Of a DNA stretch of 64,000 nt, positions 8,110 to 17,348 are shown one piece after another. The DNA is taken from positions 62,001 through 126,000 of the forward strand of contig NZ_JAUYWF010000008.1 of assembly GCF_030708455.1 (NCBI RefSeq), given 5' to 3'. How positions within the stretch are numbered: position 1 is the first letter of the stretch; each line of letters begins with the position of its first letter. The notes under the pieces are model-generated. The model did no database searches. It saw only the letters and a program-made list of their open reading frames with translations, and was not told the origin of the DNA. The position numbers and the translations under genes were made by a program. The stretch comes from Halomonas sp. SSL-5. GTDB taxonomy: Bacteria > Pseudomonadota > Gammaproteobacteria > Pseudomonadales > Halomonadaceae.

Positions 8110-9474
8110 ATGCGTCATCTCTACCTGATGCGCCACGCCAAGGCGAAGTCGTCACGTGCCGACCTGGCCGACCATCGGCGCCCCTTGCGGCGGCGAGGCA
8201 GGCATCAGGCCGAAGCGATGGCCGACCCCTTGAAGCGGTGGGGCGCCCTGGAGGGCGACATTCACGTCAGCAGCGCCCGGCGCACCCTGCAGACCCTGGA
8301 GGCGGTGGACAGCGAACTGCCCGGCCTTGGCGTGGCCGATCGGATACAGCTGCACGATGACCTCTATACCTTCGAGGGACAGGCGCTTCTCGAGTGGCTG
8401 AGAAGCCTGCCGGAGGAGAGCGAGCGGGTGCTGGTGATCGGCCATAACCCGGCCCTGCTGCAGCTGGCCCGCTGGTTGTGCCCCGAGGCGCCGGCCTCGC
8501 TGCCCACCGGCGGCCTGATATGCCTCGCGTTGCCCGCACCCTCCTGGCAGGCGCTGGCCAGGCACGGCGCCCAGCTCACCGCCAGCCTGACGCCCGGCGA
8601 GGCGAACCATGCCCTCTTCCAGCGCCGGGCACCGGTTGCCCCCGACCTGCGCAAGGCCGACCCGGCGAGTCGGGTTCACGCCCTGCTGTGCCACCAGTAT
8701 CGCCTGATCCGGGCCCTGGAGCCGGGCGTGATCGCCGGCATCGATCCCGAGTTCCTGCACCAGTATCGGGTCAACCTGCGTCGTAGCCGCGCCATCGGCG
8801 AGTCACTCGTCGCCATTGCCAAGGTGCCGGGGTTGAAGAAGCGGCTGAAGCGGCTCAAGCGTCGCGCCCAGGCCACCAGCGAGCTGCGTGACCTGCACGT
8901 CTTCCTGGAGAGCCTGGGCGCTCGGCCGGCGCCGCTCTCGGAGCGGATCCGACTGGCCCTGCATGACTGGCTGGCCGCCCGCGAGCGGGAACGGCATGAG
9001 GCGCTGTGCCGCCAGCTCGGTGAGCCCGAGTATGCCGAGGAGATGGCGGCATGGCAGGACTTCCTCGATGGCAATCGATTCCAGCAGGCGCTGCGTGGCC
9101 TGGATTCACAACGCGTCGACAAGGTGCTTGCCGAGCGCATCGCCGGACACGATCGCGAGCTTGCCGCCCTCGGCGTCGCCAGCCCCGACGCGGCCTTCCA
9201 TGACCTGCGCAAGGGGGTGAAGCGCATCCGCTACCTGGCCGAACTGGACCCCAAGCGCCATCGCCGGCTGCTGAAGGGGCTGAAGCTGCGCCAGGGCCTG
9301 CTCGGCGACTTCCAGGACCTGTGCACCCGCCAGGCCTGGATCGAGGCCTTCGCCGCCGCTTCCCGCCACGCCCCCAGGCGCAGGCAGGAGTGCGACGCCT
9401 GGTGTGCCGACCTCGAGCAGGAGAAGCGGGCGTTGCGGGAGCAGGTCATGGCGCTGCCGGCCCTTGGCTGCTGA
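8110..9474 (+). CDS. SixA-type phosphohistidine phosphatase fused to a CHAD domain
   Basis: A 454-residue two-domain protein. Residues 1-165 are a SixA-like histidine phosphatase: LYLMRHAKA carries the nucleophilic His8 in an RHA variant of the RHG motif, and VLVIGHNPALL carries the second catalytic histidine. Residues about 195-445 form a CHAD domain, a helical bundle with conserved histidines and many basic residues (HQYRVNLRRSRA, HDLRKGVKRIRYLAEL, LLGDFQDL). CHAD domains bind inorganic polyphosphate. The linker holds SRVHALLCHQYR. The start at 8110 has GGAGCGAG upstream. The combination suggests a phosphatase docked on polyphosphate or acting in a polyphosphate-linked phosphorelay; this is inference. 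DUF3147 follows 97 nt later. Confidence 0.9.
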   Translation: MRHLYLMRHAKAKSSRADLADHRRPLRRRGRHQAEAMADPLKRWGALEGDIHVSSARRTLQTLEAVDSELPGLGVADRIQLHDDLYTFEGQALLEWLRSLPEESERVLVIGHNPALLQLARWLCPEAPASLPTGGLICLALPAPSWQALARHGAQLTASLTPGEANHALFQRRAPVAPDLRKADPASRVHALLCHQYRLIRALEPGVIAGIDPEFLHQYRVNLRRSRAIGESLVAIAKVPGLKKRLKRLKRRAQATSELRDLHVFLESLGARPAPLSERIRLALHDWLAARERERHEALCRQLGEPEYAEEMAAWQDFLDGNRFQQALRGLDSQRVDKVLAERIAGHDRELAALGVASPDAAFHDLRKGVKRIRYLAELDPKRHRRLLKGLKLRQGLLGDFQDLCTRQAWIEAFAAASRHAPRRRQECDAWCADLEQEKRALREQVMALPALGC

Positions 9475-9571
9475 GCGTCGTGCCCTGTGCATCACGCCGC
9501 GCCGGTGGCCTTCAGGGGCGACAGGCTCCTAGGCCCGACGACTCCCAATCCTGCGAAGGAGGGCGACGACG

Positions 9572-9922
9572 TTGCTCTACTACGTGACCAAGGTGGCGAT
9601 TACCGCCCTTCTGGTGGTGCTGATTTCGGAGGTGGCCAAGCGCAGTTCCTTTCTCGGGGCCGTGCTGGCCTCGGTGCCGCTGACCTCGGTGCTGGCCATG
9701 CTCTGGCTCTACCTTGATACCGGCGATGCCGCGAAGGTGAGTGCGCTGGCCGGCAGCGTCTTCTGGCTGGTGCTCCCCTCCCTGGCGTTGTTCATCGCGC
9801 TGCCCCTGCTGCTGGCGAAGGGCGTCAACTTCTACCTGGGCCTCGTCGTCTCCATCGCCATCACCGTCCTCTGCTACTGGTTGATGGTGACGCTGCTGCG
9901 TCTCTACGGCATCGAGCTGTAA
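9572..9922 (+). CDS. DUF3147 family membrane protein
   Basis: A 116-residue protein with four hydrophobic segments and no catalytic motif. The sequence MLYYVTKVAITALLVVLISE, the KRSSFLGAVLASVPLTSVLA stretch and the WLYLDTGD loop fit the DUF3147 family of small inner-membrane proteins, whose function is unknown. Translation starts with TTG at 9572; the choice is supported by a strong GAAGGAGGG about 9 nt upstream and by the family's usual length. It lies 97 nt after the SixA-CHAD gene on the same strand, and co-transcription is possible. Confidence 0.8.
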   Translation: MLYYVTKVAITALLVVLISEVAKRSSFLGAVLASVPLTSVLAMLWLYLDTGDAAKVSALAGSVFWLVLPSLALFIALPLLLAKGVNFYLGLVVSIAITVLCYWLMVTLLRLYGIEL

Positions 9923-10019
9923 GCCCCGGGCCCGCAGGCCTGGTTCGTCGGCGGCGGTTGAAGCCGGCGCTCGCGCCCCCCATCTGAACGGGTACGACAT
10001 TCAACTTTCGGGAGACGAC

Positions 10020-10694
10020 ATGACCTCCACCGTAGTGATCACCGGCGCCAACCGCGGCGTCGGCCTGGCCCTGGCCCGCCACTATCACGCCGCCGGCTGG
10101 GCGGTAATCGGCGTCTGCCGCAGTGGCGGCGAGGAGGCCGCCGAGCTGCGCGACGTTGCCGAGACGCTGATCGAGGGCATCGACGTGACCCGCGCCGAGG
10201 ACGTTGACCGCCTCAGGGAGGCGCTGGCGGGTCGCCGCCTGGACCTGCTGATCAATAACGCGGGCCTATTGCAGGATGAAGTGCTCGGCGAGATCGACTT
10301 CGACTCCATCCGCACGCAGATGGAGATCAACGCCTATGCCCCGCTGCGGGTGACCGAGGCGCTGCTGGACAATCTGGGGGAGGGCGCCAGGGTCGCCAAT
10401 ATTACCAGCCGCATGGGCTCCATCGCCGACAACGACTCAGGCGGGCGCTATGGCTACCGCGCCTCCAAGGCGGCGCTCAACGCCTTCGGCAAGTCGCTGG
10501 CCGTGGACCTCAAGCCGCGGGGTATCGCCGTGGCCCAGCTTCACCCGGGCTATGTGCAGACGCGCATGGTCAACTTCGGCGGCATGATCAGCGCCGAGGA
10601 GGCCGCCACGGGCATCGCCGAGCGTATCGAGGCGCTGACGCTGGAGAACAGCGGCGGCTTCTGGCACAGCAATGGCGAGGCGCTGCCCTGGTAA
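10020..10694 (+). CDS. SDR-family NAD(P)-dependent oxidoreductase
   Basis: A 224-residue short-chain dehydrogenase of the CsgA/C-factor-like group. The cofactor site is TGANRGVGLALA (residues 8-19), the NNAG motif is intact (LLINNAGLL), and YGYRASKAALN contains the catalytic Tyr and Lys. The proline-glycine motif HPGYVQTRM replaces the common PGxxxT. CGGGAGAC precedes the ATG. It stands alone between DUF3147 and the convergent homocysteine methyltransferase. The substrate cannot be told from sequence. Confidence 0.92.
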   Translation: MTSTVVITGANRGVGLALARHYHAAGWAVIGVCRSGGEEAAELRDVAETLIEGIDVTRAEDVDRLREALAGRRLDLLINNAGLLQDEVLGEIDFDSIRTQMEINAYAPLRVTEALLDNLGEGARVANITSRMGSIADNDSGGRYGYRASKAALNAFGKSLAVDLKPRGIAVAQLHPGYVQTRMVNFGGMISAEEAATGIAERIEALTLENSGGFWHSNGEALPW

Positions 10695-10782
10695 CCACGG
10701 TGGATTCGACTGGCGTGCATCGCTTGAGTTCAGGGGTCAAGGGGGCATCGCGCCAGCCGACTTAGCGCGTTGTTCTCGATTA

Positions 10783-11694
10783 TCAGGCGGATGAGAGCTG
10801 ATGGCCCTGCGCGCATAGTCGCTCGGCGAGATGGGCAATATGTGTCGGGCTGACCTCGCAGCACCCGCCCACAATCGTTGCCCCCTGCTCGACCCAGCCA
10901 CAGGCGTGTGCGGCATAGCCCGCGGGGTCGAGATCCAGGCGAGCCTCGAGGCCATCCACCGTCCCGCCGGGCGCCAGGTCCGCGGCCGAGGTAAAGGCAT
11001 TGGCGTAGCCACCGAACGGCACGCCAAGGTCGGCAAGCTCGTCCATGGCGGTGGTGACTGCCTCGGGCACCGAGCAGTTGATCAGTACCGCCGAGGCACC
11101 GGCGGCCACCACCGACCGTGCCGCCTCGGCCAGCGGCTCCCCGGAACGCAGGCGTGTGCCTTCGGCATCATCCACCGTGAAGGCGACCCATACCGGCAGC
11201 TCGCGTTCTACCGCGGCTTGCGTCGCGGCCAGCGCCTCGCGGGTGAGGGTCATGGTCTCGCAGATAAACAGGTCGACCCCCTCGGCCTGGACCGCGACGA
11301 GACGGCGGTAATCACGCCGGCAGGTGGCATCATCCGGGACCACCTCGGCGTGATAGCTCGCCATCAGCGGGGGCAGGCAGCCGGCGATGCGCACCGCCTG
11401 GCCACTCTCCTCCCGCGCCTGGTGGGCGGCACCGAGCGCGGCGGCATGCAGGGCCTCGAACAGGGCCGGGTCGCCGTCGCGAGCCAGACGCTGCGGTGTG
11501 GCGGTGTAGTTGTTGGTGGTGATGACCCGGGCCCCGGCCGCGATGAAGTCGCGATGCACCGCGGTGACCAGGTGGGGCTCGTCGAGCATGACCTGAGCCG
11601 ACCACAGCGGTGTGGCGGGGCGCTCGCTGCGTCGCCTGAGCTCCTGCCCCATTCCTCCATCCAGCAGTATCAGGCGATGTTGTTGAGGGCTCAT
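10783..11694 (-). CDS. Homocysteine S-methyltransferase family protein
   Basis: A 303-residue TIM-barrel enzyme of the MmuM/BhmT type, which transfers a methyl group (for example from S-methylmethionine) to homocysteine, giving methionine. The N-terminus LLDGGMGQELRRR is the family start. The three zinc-binding cysteines are all present: Cys207 in LINCS and Cys278-Cys279 in GGCCE. The length fits MmuM. The methyl donor is not certain, because related betaine- and S-methylmethionine-dependent enzymes share these motifs. In a halophile, betaine turnover is a reasonable alternative. No partner gene is adjacent. The 225-nt gap to sbcC holds no recognisable element. Confidence 0.9.
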   Translation of the reverse strand: MSPQQHRLILLDGGMGQELRRRSERPATPLWSAQVMLDEPHLVTAVHRDFIAAGARVITTNNYTATPQRLARDGDPALFEALHAAALGAAHQAREESGQAVRIAGCLPPLMASYHAEVVPDDATCRRDYRRLVAVQAEGVDLFICETMTLTREALAATQAAVERELPVWVAFTVDDAEGTRLRSGEPLAEAARSVVAAGASAVLINCSVPEAVTTAMDELADLGVPFGGYANAFTSAADLAPGGTVDGLEARLDLDPAGYAAHACGWVEQGATIVGGCCEVSPTHIAHLAERLCAQGHQLSSA

Positions 11695-11919
11695 GGGGCG
11701 CAGTCCTTCTTGTGAATGGCCAGGGCGTCGCTGGCGATGGGTCGGGAAGATGAACCTAGCCGTTCAGGGCGAATCGCTCAAGGCAGTGCGTCCGTCGAGG
11801 GGATAGGGGCGCGATGACCGCTCGCTGCGAAAGGCATTCTGCCGCTCAACGAGCAGTTCGGCGTGTTCGGCATTCAGGATTTCACGGACACACGACATCA
11901 ATCCTCACAATGGGGGCAC

Positions 11920-14900
11920 TTACTGGCTTACCAGCTTCGCCCGGCTGGTGCCGTTGCCCTGAGGCTCCACCTGGATCTGCACCGGGATACGTTCGTGCAT
12001 CTCCTGGACGTGGGAGATCACCCCGACGCGGCGACCCAAGGCCTGCAGGCCATCCAGGGCCTCCATGGCGAGGGCCAGCGACTGCGGATCGAGGCTGCCG
12101 AAGCCCTCGTCGATGAACAGTGATTCGATCGTGAGTTCCCCCGAGGCCATGGAGGCCAGCCCCAGCGCGAGGGCCAGCGAGACCAGAAAGGTCTCGCCGC
12201 CGGAGAGCGAGTGCACCGAGCGGCGTTCGTCGGCCATGTCCTGATCCACCACCAGCAGCCCCAGGTCGCTGCCGCCGCGGACCAGCCGGTAGCGGCGGCT
12301 GAGCCCGGCCAGGTGGGTGTTGGCGTGCTCGAGCAGCTGCTCCAGGTTGTAGGCCTGGGCGATGCGCCGGAAGGCCTTGCCGTCCGCGGAGCCGATCAGC
12401 TCGCTGATGCGTCCCCAGCGGCGGTATTCGTGGCGGGCGGCCTCCAGTTCGCCCTGCCCGGCCTGCTGGCGCTCGCGCCGACGATCGTCGTCGGCAAGCG
12501 CGAAGGCGGCCTCGTCCCGGGCCTGCTGGGCCGCTTCCAGGCGGGGTGCCAGTTCGGCCTGGGCCGCAGTGACGGCCTCCCGGCGACGCTCCAGCTCCAG
12601 GGCGAGGGTCTCGTCCAGCAGCCGCGGGTCATCCTCGTCTGCGTCCTCTTGCTCGTTCTCGACCAGCGCCTGGCCACGACGGTGGCGCAGCAGGGCGTCG
12701 CGTCGCTCGGCCAGGGTGGCGGCGGCACGCTGGCGCTCCTGGTCGCGGGTCTCGATGCGCCGCTCCTCCTCCTGGGCCTCGTCCTCGGGTTGGGCCAGCA
12801 GCCGCGCCAGGGTGTCGTCATCGAGCGCCGGGTGGGCGTGGCGCCAGGCATCGAGCGCCTGCGCCAGGTGCTGCTGCTCCTGGCGACGCTGCTCGAGCTG
12901 TCTGGCCTCATGCTCCGCCAGCTGGCCAAGGCGCTGGTTCTCGCGCTGGGCATCGTGCCGTCGCGCCAGGGCGTTGTCGCGTGTCTGGCGGACCCTCTCC
13001 TGATCCGCCTCGAGCCGCTGCTGCCAGGCGTCGGGCGAGGCGTGGTCGCCGAGTCGCTCGGCGAGGGTGCGGGCGAGCTCGTCGCGCTGCTGGCGCAGGG
13101 GTGGCAGCTGCCCCTCGAGTTCGGCCAGCTGCCTGTCGGCGCCCGCCTTCTCGGCTTCCAGGCGCGTCAGCGTGAGTCGCCCCTCCTGGAGTGCCTTCTC
13201 CAGCGGGGCCAGCTCCGCCTCGGCCCGCTGCAGCTCTTCCAGTACCTGGTGCTGCCGGTGGCGCTGCGACTCGTCCTGGTCGCACTGGGCCTGCAGCCAG
13301 GCATCGCGTTCGGCTTCGTCAACGGCGGTGAGCTCGTGGTGGAGCGGATGCGCCGCCAGCGCCTCATGGGCGCTGGCGAGGCGTCGCTCGGCGGCCTCGA
13401 GGTCGACATCCAGCTGCTTGAGCGAGCGTTCCACGCCGCGATAGTCGCCCACCAGCTCGTCGCGCTGCTTCTGGGCGGCGTCCCGGGCCTCGCGAGCCTC
13501 ATCCAGTTGGCGCGCTTCCTCGCGCTGCTGGGCCTTGAGCTGGGCCGCCTCGGGGGTGGCCGGCGGAGCATGCCGCCAGGGGTGGTCGAGGCCACCGCAT
13601 ACCGGGCAGGGGTCACCTTGCTGCAGGGCCTCGCGCAGGCGCACCACGCTCTCGCTGCGCACGGCGCGGCTGCGCTCGACCAGGGCGGCGACGCTGTCGA
13701 AGTGGGCCTGGGTACGGTCGAGGCGTTCGCGGGCGGCTTGCCCCGCGGTCAGCAGTTCGTCTCGGCGTAACCGCTCTGCGTCGCGCTGATCGGCCAGCCC
13801 CTTGCGGGCCTGGGCGGCGCGGCCGGACTCCTGCCAGCGGCTGGCCAGCTCCTCCAGGGCGAGGTGGCGCCGGGCAGCCTGGTCGTGGGCCTGCTGAGCG
13901 GCCTTTCGGGCGGCGTCGAGGTCGGCGTGAGTGCCCAGCAGCCTGTGCAGCGCCGCCTGCCAGTCATCGCGCTGGCGCTGACGGTCGTGCTGTGCGGCCT
14001 GGGCCTGGCGGTGTTGTCCCGCCAACGCGCCGGCGCCTCGCCGCTGCCTGTCGAGAGACGCCTCCAGCTCGCCGAGTCGCTGCTCCAGGGTGGCCAGGCG
14101 CTGGGCCTGGTCGCGGGCCTGGCGCAGTTTGGGTTCGGCCTGGCGACGGGCCTCGCCGCATGCCTTCAGGTCCCGCTCCGCCTGGTCGAGGGCCTGGCCG
14201 GCGGCCTGCTGCTCGGTGTCGGCCCTCTCCCGCGCCTTCAAAGTGTCGGTGTGGGTCGCCTCGAGGGCGGCGAGCTCGCCGGGAAGCTCGGCCTGGCGTC
14301 CGAGGGCATGGCGCTGCGGGGCGATCAGCCGGCGCCAGTCGCGGTCGGCGCGCTGCCCGGCGAGGGTCTGCCACGCCTCCTCGGCGGCCTGGCGCTGCGC
14401 AAGGCCGCGGCGGTAGGCCTCGTGCAGACGGGTGTCGTCCGCGTGCCAGCGCTGCTCGGCCTGGAGCGTTTCCGCCTGCTTCTGCAGCTCGCCCTGGGCC
14501 TGGCGACTGGCCTTGGCGGCGTGCTCAAGCGTGGCGCGGGCCTCGGCGTCGGCGGGCAGGTCGTCGGCGAGGCGCGTCTCCAGGGCCTCCACGGCCTTCT
14601 TCGCCTGGCTGGCACGGCGGTAGGCGGCCATGGAGATCGCGGAGTACTCGTGGGTGCCGGTGAGGCGTTCGAGCAGGTCGCTGCGGGCGTTGTCGTCGGC
14701 CTGCAGGAAGGCAGAAAACTCGCTCTGGGCGAGCAGCACCGCGCGGGTGAACTGCTCGAAGGTGAGCCCCAGGCGTTCCGGCAGTAGGCGGTCGAACTCG
14801 CGCTTCTGGGCGGTGAGCAGGCGGTCATCGTCGAGGTCGGTCAGCGACTGCTCCGCCGCCTGTAGGCGACCGCCGGGCTTGAGGCGGGCGCGGCGCACCG

Positions 14901-15240
14901 CCCAGCGGGCGCGATAGCGACGCCCGTCGCAACCCAGGAAGTCCACCTCGGCGTGGCCGCTGGAGGTGCCGCGGCGCAGCAGGGTGCGCGCGTCGCCGGT
15001 GGTCAGGGTGGAGTCCGCGGTGTCATCGATCTGGCTGTCGCGGCTCGGTGCCTGGCGCAGCCGCGGGGTGTTGCCGTAGAGCGCCAGGCACAGGGCGTCG
15101 AGCAGGGTGCTCTTGCCGGCGCCGGTGGGGCCGGTGATGGCGAACAGGCCGGCATCGGCAAGCGGCGGCACGGTGAAGTCGAGCTCGACGGGACCGGGCA
15201 GCGAGGCCAGGTTTTCCAGGCGCAGGGCGAGGATTCTCAT
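11920..15240 (-). CDS. sbcC: Exonuclease subunit SbcC
   Basis: A 1106-residue SMC/Rad50-type ATPase, partner of the SbcD nuclease. The complex opens hairpins and processes protein-blocked DNA ends. The N-terminal lobe MRILALRLENLASLPGP carries Walker A GPTGAGKS at about residues 37-44. Two long coiled-coil arms rich in Gln, Glu, Arg and Ala flank a zinc hook CPVC with Cys545 and Cys548. The C-terminal lobe has the ABC signature (VHSLSGGETFLVSLALALGL) and a Walker B (ESLFIDEGFGSLD). The frame is open to 16089, but the true ATG at 15240 overlaps the sbcD stop as ATGA, which fixes the start. Confidence 0.97.
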   Translation of the reverse strand: MRILALRLENLASLPGPVELDFTVPPLADAGLFAITGPTGAGKSTLLDALCLALYGNTPRLRQAPSRDSQIDDTADSTLTTGDARTLLRRGTSSGHAEVDFLGCDGRRYRARWAVRRARLKPGGRLQAAEQSLTDLDDDRLLTAQKREFDRLLPERLGLTFEQFTRAVLLAQSEFSAFLQADDNARSDLLERLTGTHEYSAISMAAYRRASQAKKAVEALETRLADDLPADAEARATLEHAAKASRQAQGELQKQAETLQAEQRWHADDTRLHEAYRRGLAQRQAAEEAWQTLAGQRADRDWRRLIAPQRHALGRQAELPGELAALEATHTDTLKARERADTEQQAAGQALDQAERDLKACGEARRQAEPKLRQARDQAQRLATLEQRLGELEASLDRQRRGAGALAGQHRQAQAAQHDRQRQRDDWQAALHRLLGTHADLDAARKAAQQAHDQAARRHLALEELASRWQESGRAAQARKGLADQRDAERLRRDELLTAGQAARERLDRTQAHFDSVAALVERSRAVRSESVVRLREALQQGDPCPVCGGLDHPWRHAPPATPEAAQLKAQQREEARQLDEAREARDAAQKQRDELVGDYRGVERSLKQLDVDLEAAERRLASAHEALAAHPLHHELTAVDEAERDAWLQAQCDQDESQRHRQHQVLEELQRAEAELAPLEKALQEGRLTLTRLEAEKAGADRQLAELEGQLPPLRQQRDELARTLAERLGDHASPDAWQQRLEADQERVRQTRDNALARRHDAQRENQRLGQLAEHEARQLEQRRQEQQHLAQALDAWRHAHPALDDDTLARLLAQPEDEAQEEERRIETRDQERQRAAATLAERRDALLRHRRGQALVENEQEDADEDDPRLLDETLALELERRREAVTAAQAELAPRLEAAQQARDEAAFALADDDRRRERQQAGQGELEAARHEYRRWGRISELIGSADGKAFRRIAQAYNLEQLLEHANTHLAGLSRRYRLVRGGSDLGLLVVDQDMADERRSVHSLSGGETFLVSLALALGLASMASGELTIESLFIDEGFGSLDPQSLALAMEALDGLQALGRRVGVISHVQEMHERIPVQIQVEPQGNGTSRAKLVSQ

Positions 15241-16502
15241 CGCGGTGCCTCCCGGGTGTCGCTGTCGTCGGCGTCCAGTACCTCCTGGCGCAGGCGGTCG
15301 AAGTCGGCCAGGACCTCGTCGTCCGGTGGCTCGCCCCAGCGCCCCTCCCAGGTGCGCTCGAAGAGCTTGCGCGGGCCCAGGGTCTCCAGGTCGACTCGCG
15401 CCTGGCCATGATCGCCGTCGACCCGGGGCAGGCGACGCTCCAGGCGCAGCAGCCGCAGTGCCTTGCCCGCCAGGGCAGCATCCACCCGGGCGCGCAGGTC
15501 GGGAATCGGTGCGTCCAGCTCCACGCGAACCTCCAGCCAGGGCCACTGGTCTCTCGGCTGCTCGGGATCGTCCTCTAACGTCGCGACCTCGGCCAGCACC
15601 GTCTCGAGCGGCGCGGGGCCGATGCGGTGCATGGCCACCGGGCGCGGCACGGGGATTGCCGTGGCCTCGACAAGCGACTCGCCGTCCAGGGTCACCTCCA
15701 CCACCTGGTGGGGGTAGGCCACCTCGCTGAAGTCCAGCGGCAGAGGGCTGCCGCTGTAGCGGATGCGCGCCTCGCCGACCTGCTGGGCGCGGTGCAGGTG
15801 GCCCAGCGCCACGTAGGCGATCGCCGGCGGGAAGAGGGCGGCGGAGATCGACTCCTCGCCGCCGATCACGATGGGCCGTTCGCTGGCCTCGGAGACCGCC
15901 GCACCGTGCAGGTGGGCGTGGCTCATGGCGACCAGCGCCTGGCCGGGTTCGCGCCGCGCGAGGGCGGCCTCGACCAGCTGGCGATGCACCCGGCCGATGC
16001 CGGCCACATAGTCGTTGGGGGCGTCGTCGCCACCGGCCAGCGCCGCGCCGGTGACCTCGGCGGGGCGCAGGAAGGGCAGCGCCAGGCACCAGGCGCGGGT
16101 CTCGCCGGCGGCGTCGGTAAGCGGCACCAGCAGGCGTTCGGCGTCGAGTCGGCCGTCGTCCAGCCAGCTGACCCGACCCAGGGCGTGGGTACGCAGGCGG
16201 CGCATCAGAGGGGCGGGCAGCTCGATGCGGTTGCCGCTGTCGTGGTTGCCGGCGATCAGCACGATATCCAGGTGCGGCAGCCGCTCGTGGGCGGAGACGA
16301 TGAAGTCGTAGAGCAGTTCCTGGGCGCGCAGCGAGGGGTTGACCACGTCGAAGATGTCGCCGGCCACCAGCAGGGCGTCGGCCTGGCGCTCCGCCAGGGT
16401 GTCGAGCAGCCAGGCGAGGAAGGCGCGGTGCTCGGCGTGGCGCTCCTGGCCGTGGAAGCTCTGGCCCAGGTGCCAGTCGGCGGTGTGGATCAGGGTCAAC
16501 AT
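15237..16502 (-). CDS. sbcD: Exonuclease subunit SbcD
   Basis: A 421-residue Mre11-type calcineurin-like nuclease. The metal-binding motifs appear in order: HTADWHLGQ at the N-terminus, VAGDIFDVVNPS, LIAGNHDSG, MSHAHLHG and ALGHLHRAQQ. It gives the manganese-dependent nuclease activity of SbcCD. It is the first gene of an sbcDC operon and overlaps sbcC by 4 nt. It is divergent from the endonuclease V gene, with an 80-nt gap, so two DNA-repair units share one promoter region. Confidence 0.97.
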   Translation of the reverse strand: MLTLIHTADWHLGQSFHGQERHAEHRAFLAWLLDTLAERQADALLVAGDIFDVVNPSLRAQELLYDFIVSAHERLPHLDIVLIAGNHDSGNRIELPAPLMRRLRTHALGRVSWLDDGRLDAERLLVPLTDAAGETRAWCLALPFLRPAEVTGAALAGGDDAPNDYVAGIGRVHRQLVEAALARREPGQALVAMSHAHLHGAAVSEASERPIVIGGEESISAALFPPAIAYVALGHLHRAQQVGEARIRYSGSPLPLDFSEVAYPHQVVEVTLDGESLVEATAIPVPRPVAMHRIGPAPLETVLAEVATLEDDPEQPRDQWPWLEVRVELDAPIPDLRARVDAALAGKALRLLRLERRLPRVDGDHGQARVDLETLGPRKLFERTWEGRWGEPPDDEVLADFDRLRQEVLDADDSDTREAPR

Positions 16503-16582
16503 GATAGGCGGGGCTCCCTTCCCTGGCTGGCGTCGAAAGGCGATAGTCTACGCCACTCGACAGCGGCTGTTCAGGAGGCCCT

Positions 16583-17278
16583 ATGTCACTCGATCCCCTT
16601 CATGACTGGAATCTTGCCCCGGCACAGGCCATCGCCCTGCAGAAGCGCCTTGCCGGGCGCATCGAGCATGACGACCGCCTGGATGAGGTGCATCACATCG
16701 CGGGGGTGGATATCGGCTTCGAGCAGGGCGGCGCGATCACCCGGGCGGCGGTGGTGGTGCTGGCGTGGCCGCCCGATGAGGGTGGGCGGTTCGAGGTGGT
16801 GGAGCAGGTGGTGCAGCGCGAGCCCACGCGGATGCCCTATATCCCGGGGCTGCTGTCGTTTCGCGAGGTGCCGGCGGCGCTGGGCGCCTTCGAACGGCTG
16901 ACGGTGCACCCCGACCTGGTGATGGTGGATGGCCAGGGCATCGCCCATCCGCGCCGGCTAGGGGTCGCCTCGCATCTGGGGCTGTGGCTCGACCTGCCCA
17001 CCATCGGCGTGGCCAAGTCGCGGCTCTGCGGACGAAACGAGGAGCCGGGGCCCGAGCGGGGCGACTGGGCGCCGCTCACCGACGGCCCCGATGATACGGT
17101 GATCGGCGCGGTGCTGCGCTCGCGGCCCGGGGTGAAGCCGCTCTTCGTCTCCTCTGGCCACCGGGTCTCGCTGCCCACGGCACTCGACTGGGTGGTACGC
17201 TGCCTCGGTCGCACCAAGCTGCCGGAGCCCACACGGCTGGCGGATCGCCTGGCCTCTCGCCGCGGGGGAGAGGGCTAG
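16583..17278 (+). CDS. nfi: Endonuclease V (deoxyinosine 3'-endonuclease)
   Basis: A 231-residue enzyme that nicks DNA one phosphodiester 3' of deoxyinosine, starting repair of deaminated adenine. The catalytic metal ligands are present: Asp43 in AGVDIGF, Glu95 in LLSFREVPA and Asp116 in VMVDGQGIAHPR. The PYIPG strand-separating wedge precedes Glu95. The family lysine is in GVAKSRL and the SxGHRVSL segment follows. The ATG at 16583 has CAGGAGG upstream. It is divergent from sbcDC. Confidence 0.97.
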   Translation: MSLDPLHDWNLAPAQAIALQKRLAGRIEHDDRLDEVHHIAGVDIGFEQGGAITRAAVVVLAWPPDEGGRFEVVEQVVQREPTRMPYIPGLLSFREVPAALGAFERLTVHPDLVMVDGQGIAHPRRLGVASHLGLWLDLPTIGVAKSRLCGRNEEPGPERGDWAPLTDGPDDTVIGAVLRSRPGVKPLFVSSGHRVSLPTALDWVVRCLGRTKLPEPTRLADRLASRRGGEG

Positions 17279-17348
17279 GAGACGGCCGGCGGGGAAGGGG
17301 AGCGGCCCCTGCGCTATACTGCCGGCCCACTTACCTGCCGAGCCGACC

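Noticed and set aside
12211..13770. Long plus-strand frames opposite sbcC
   Set aside because: They mirror sbcC codons and have no domain or ribosome-binding site.
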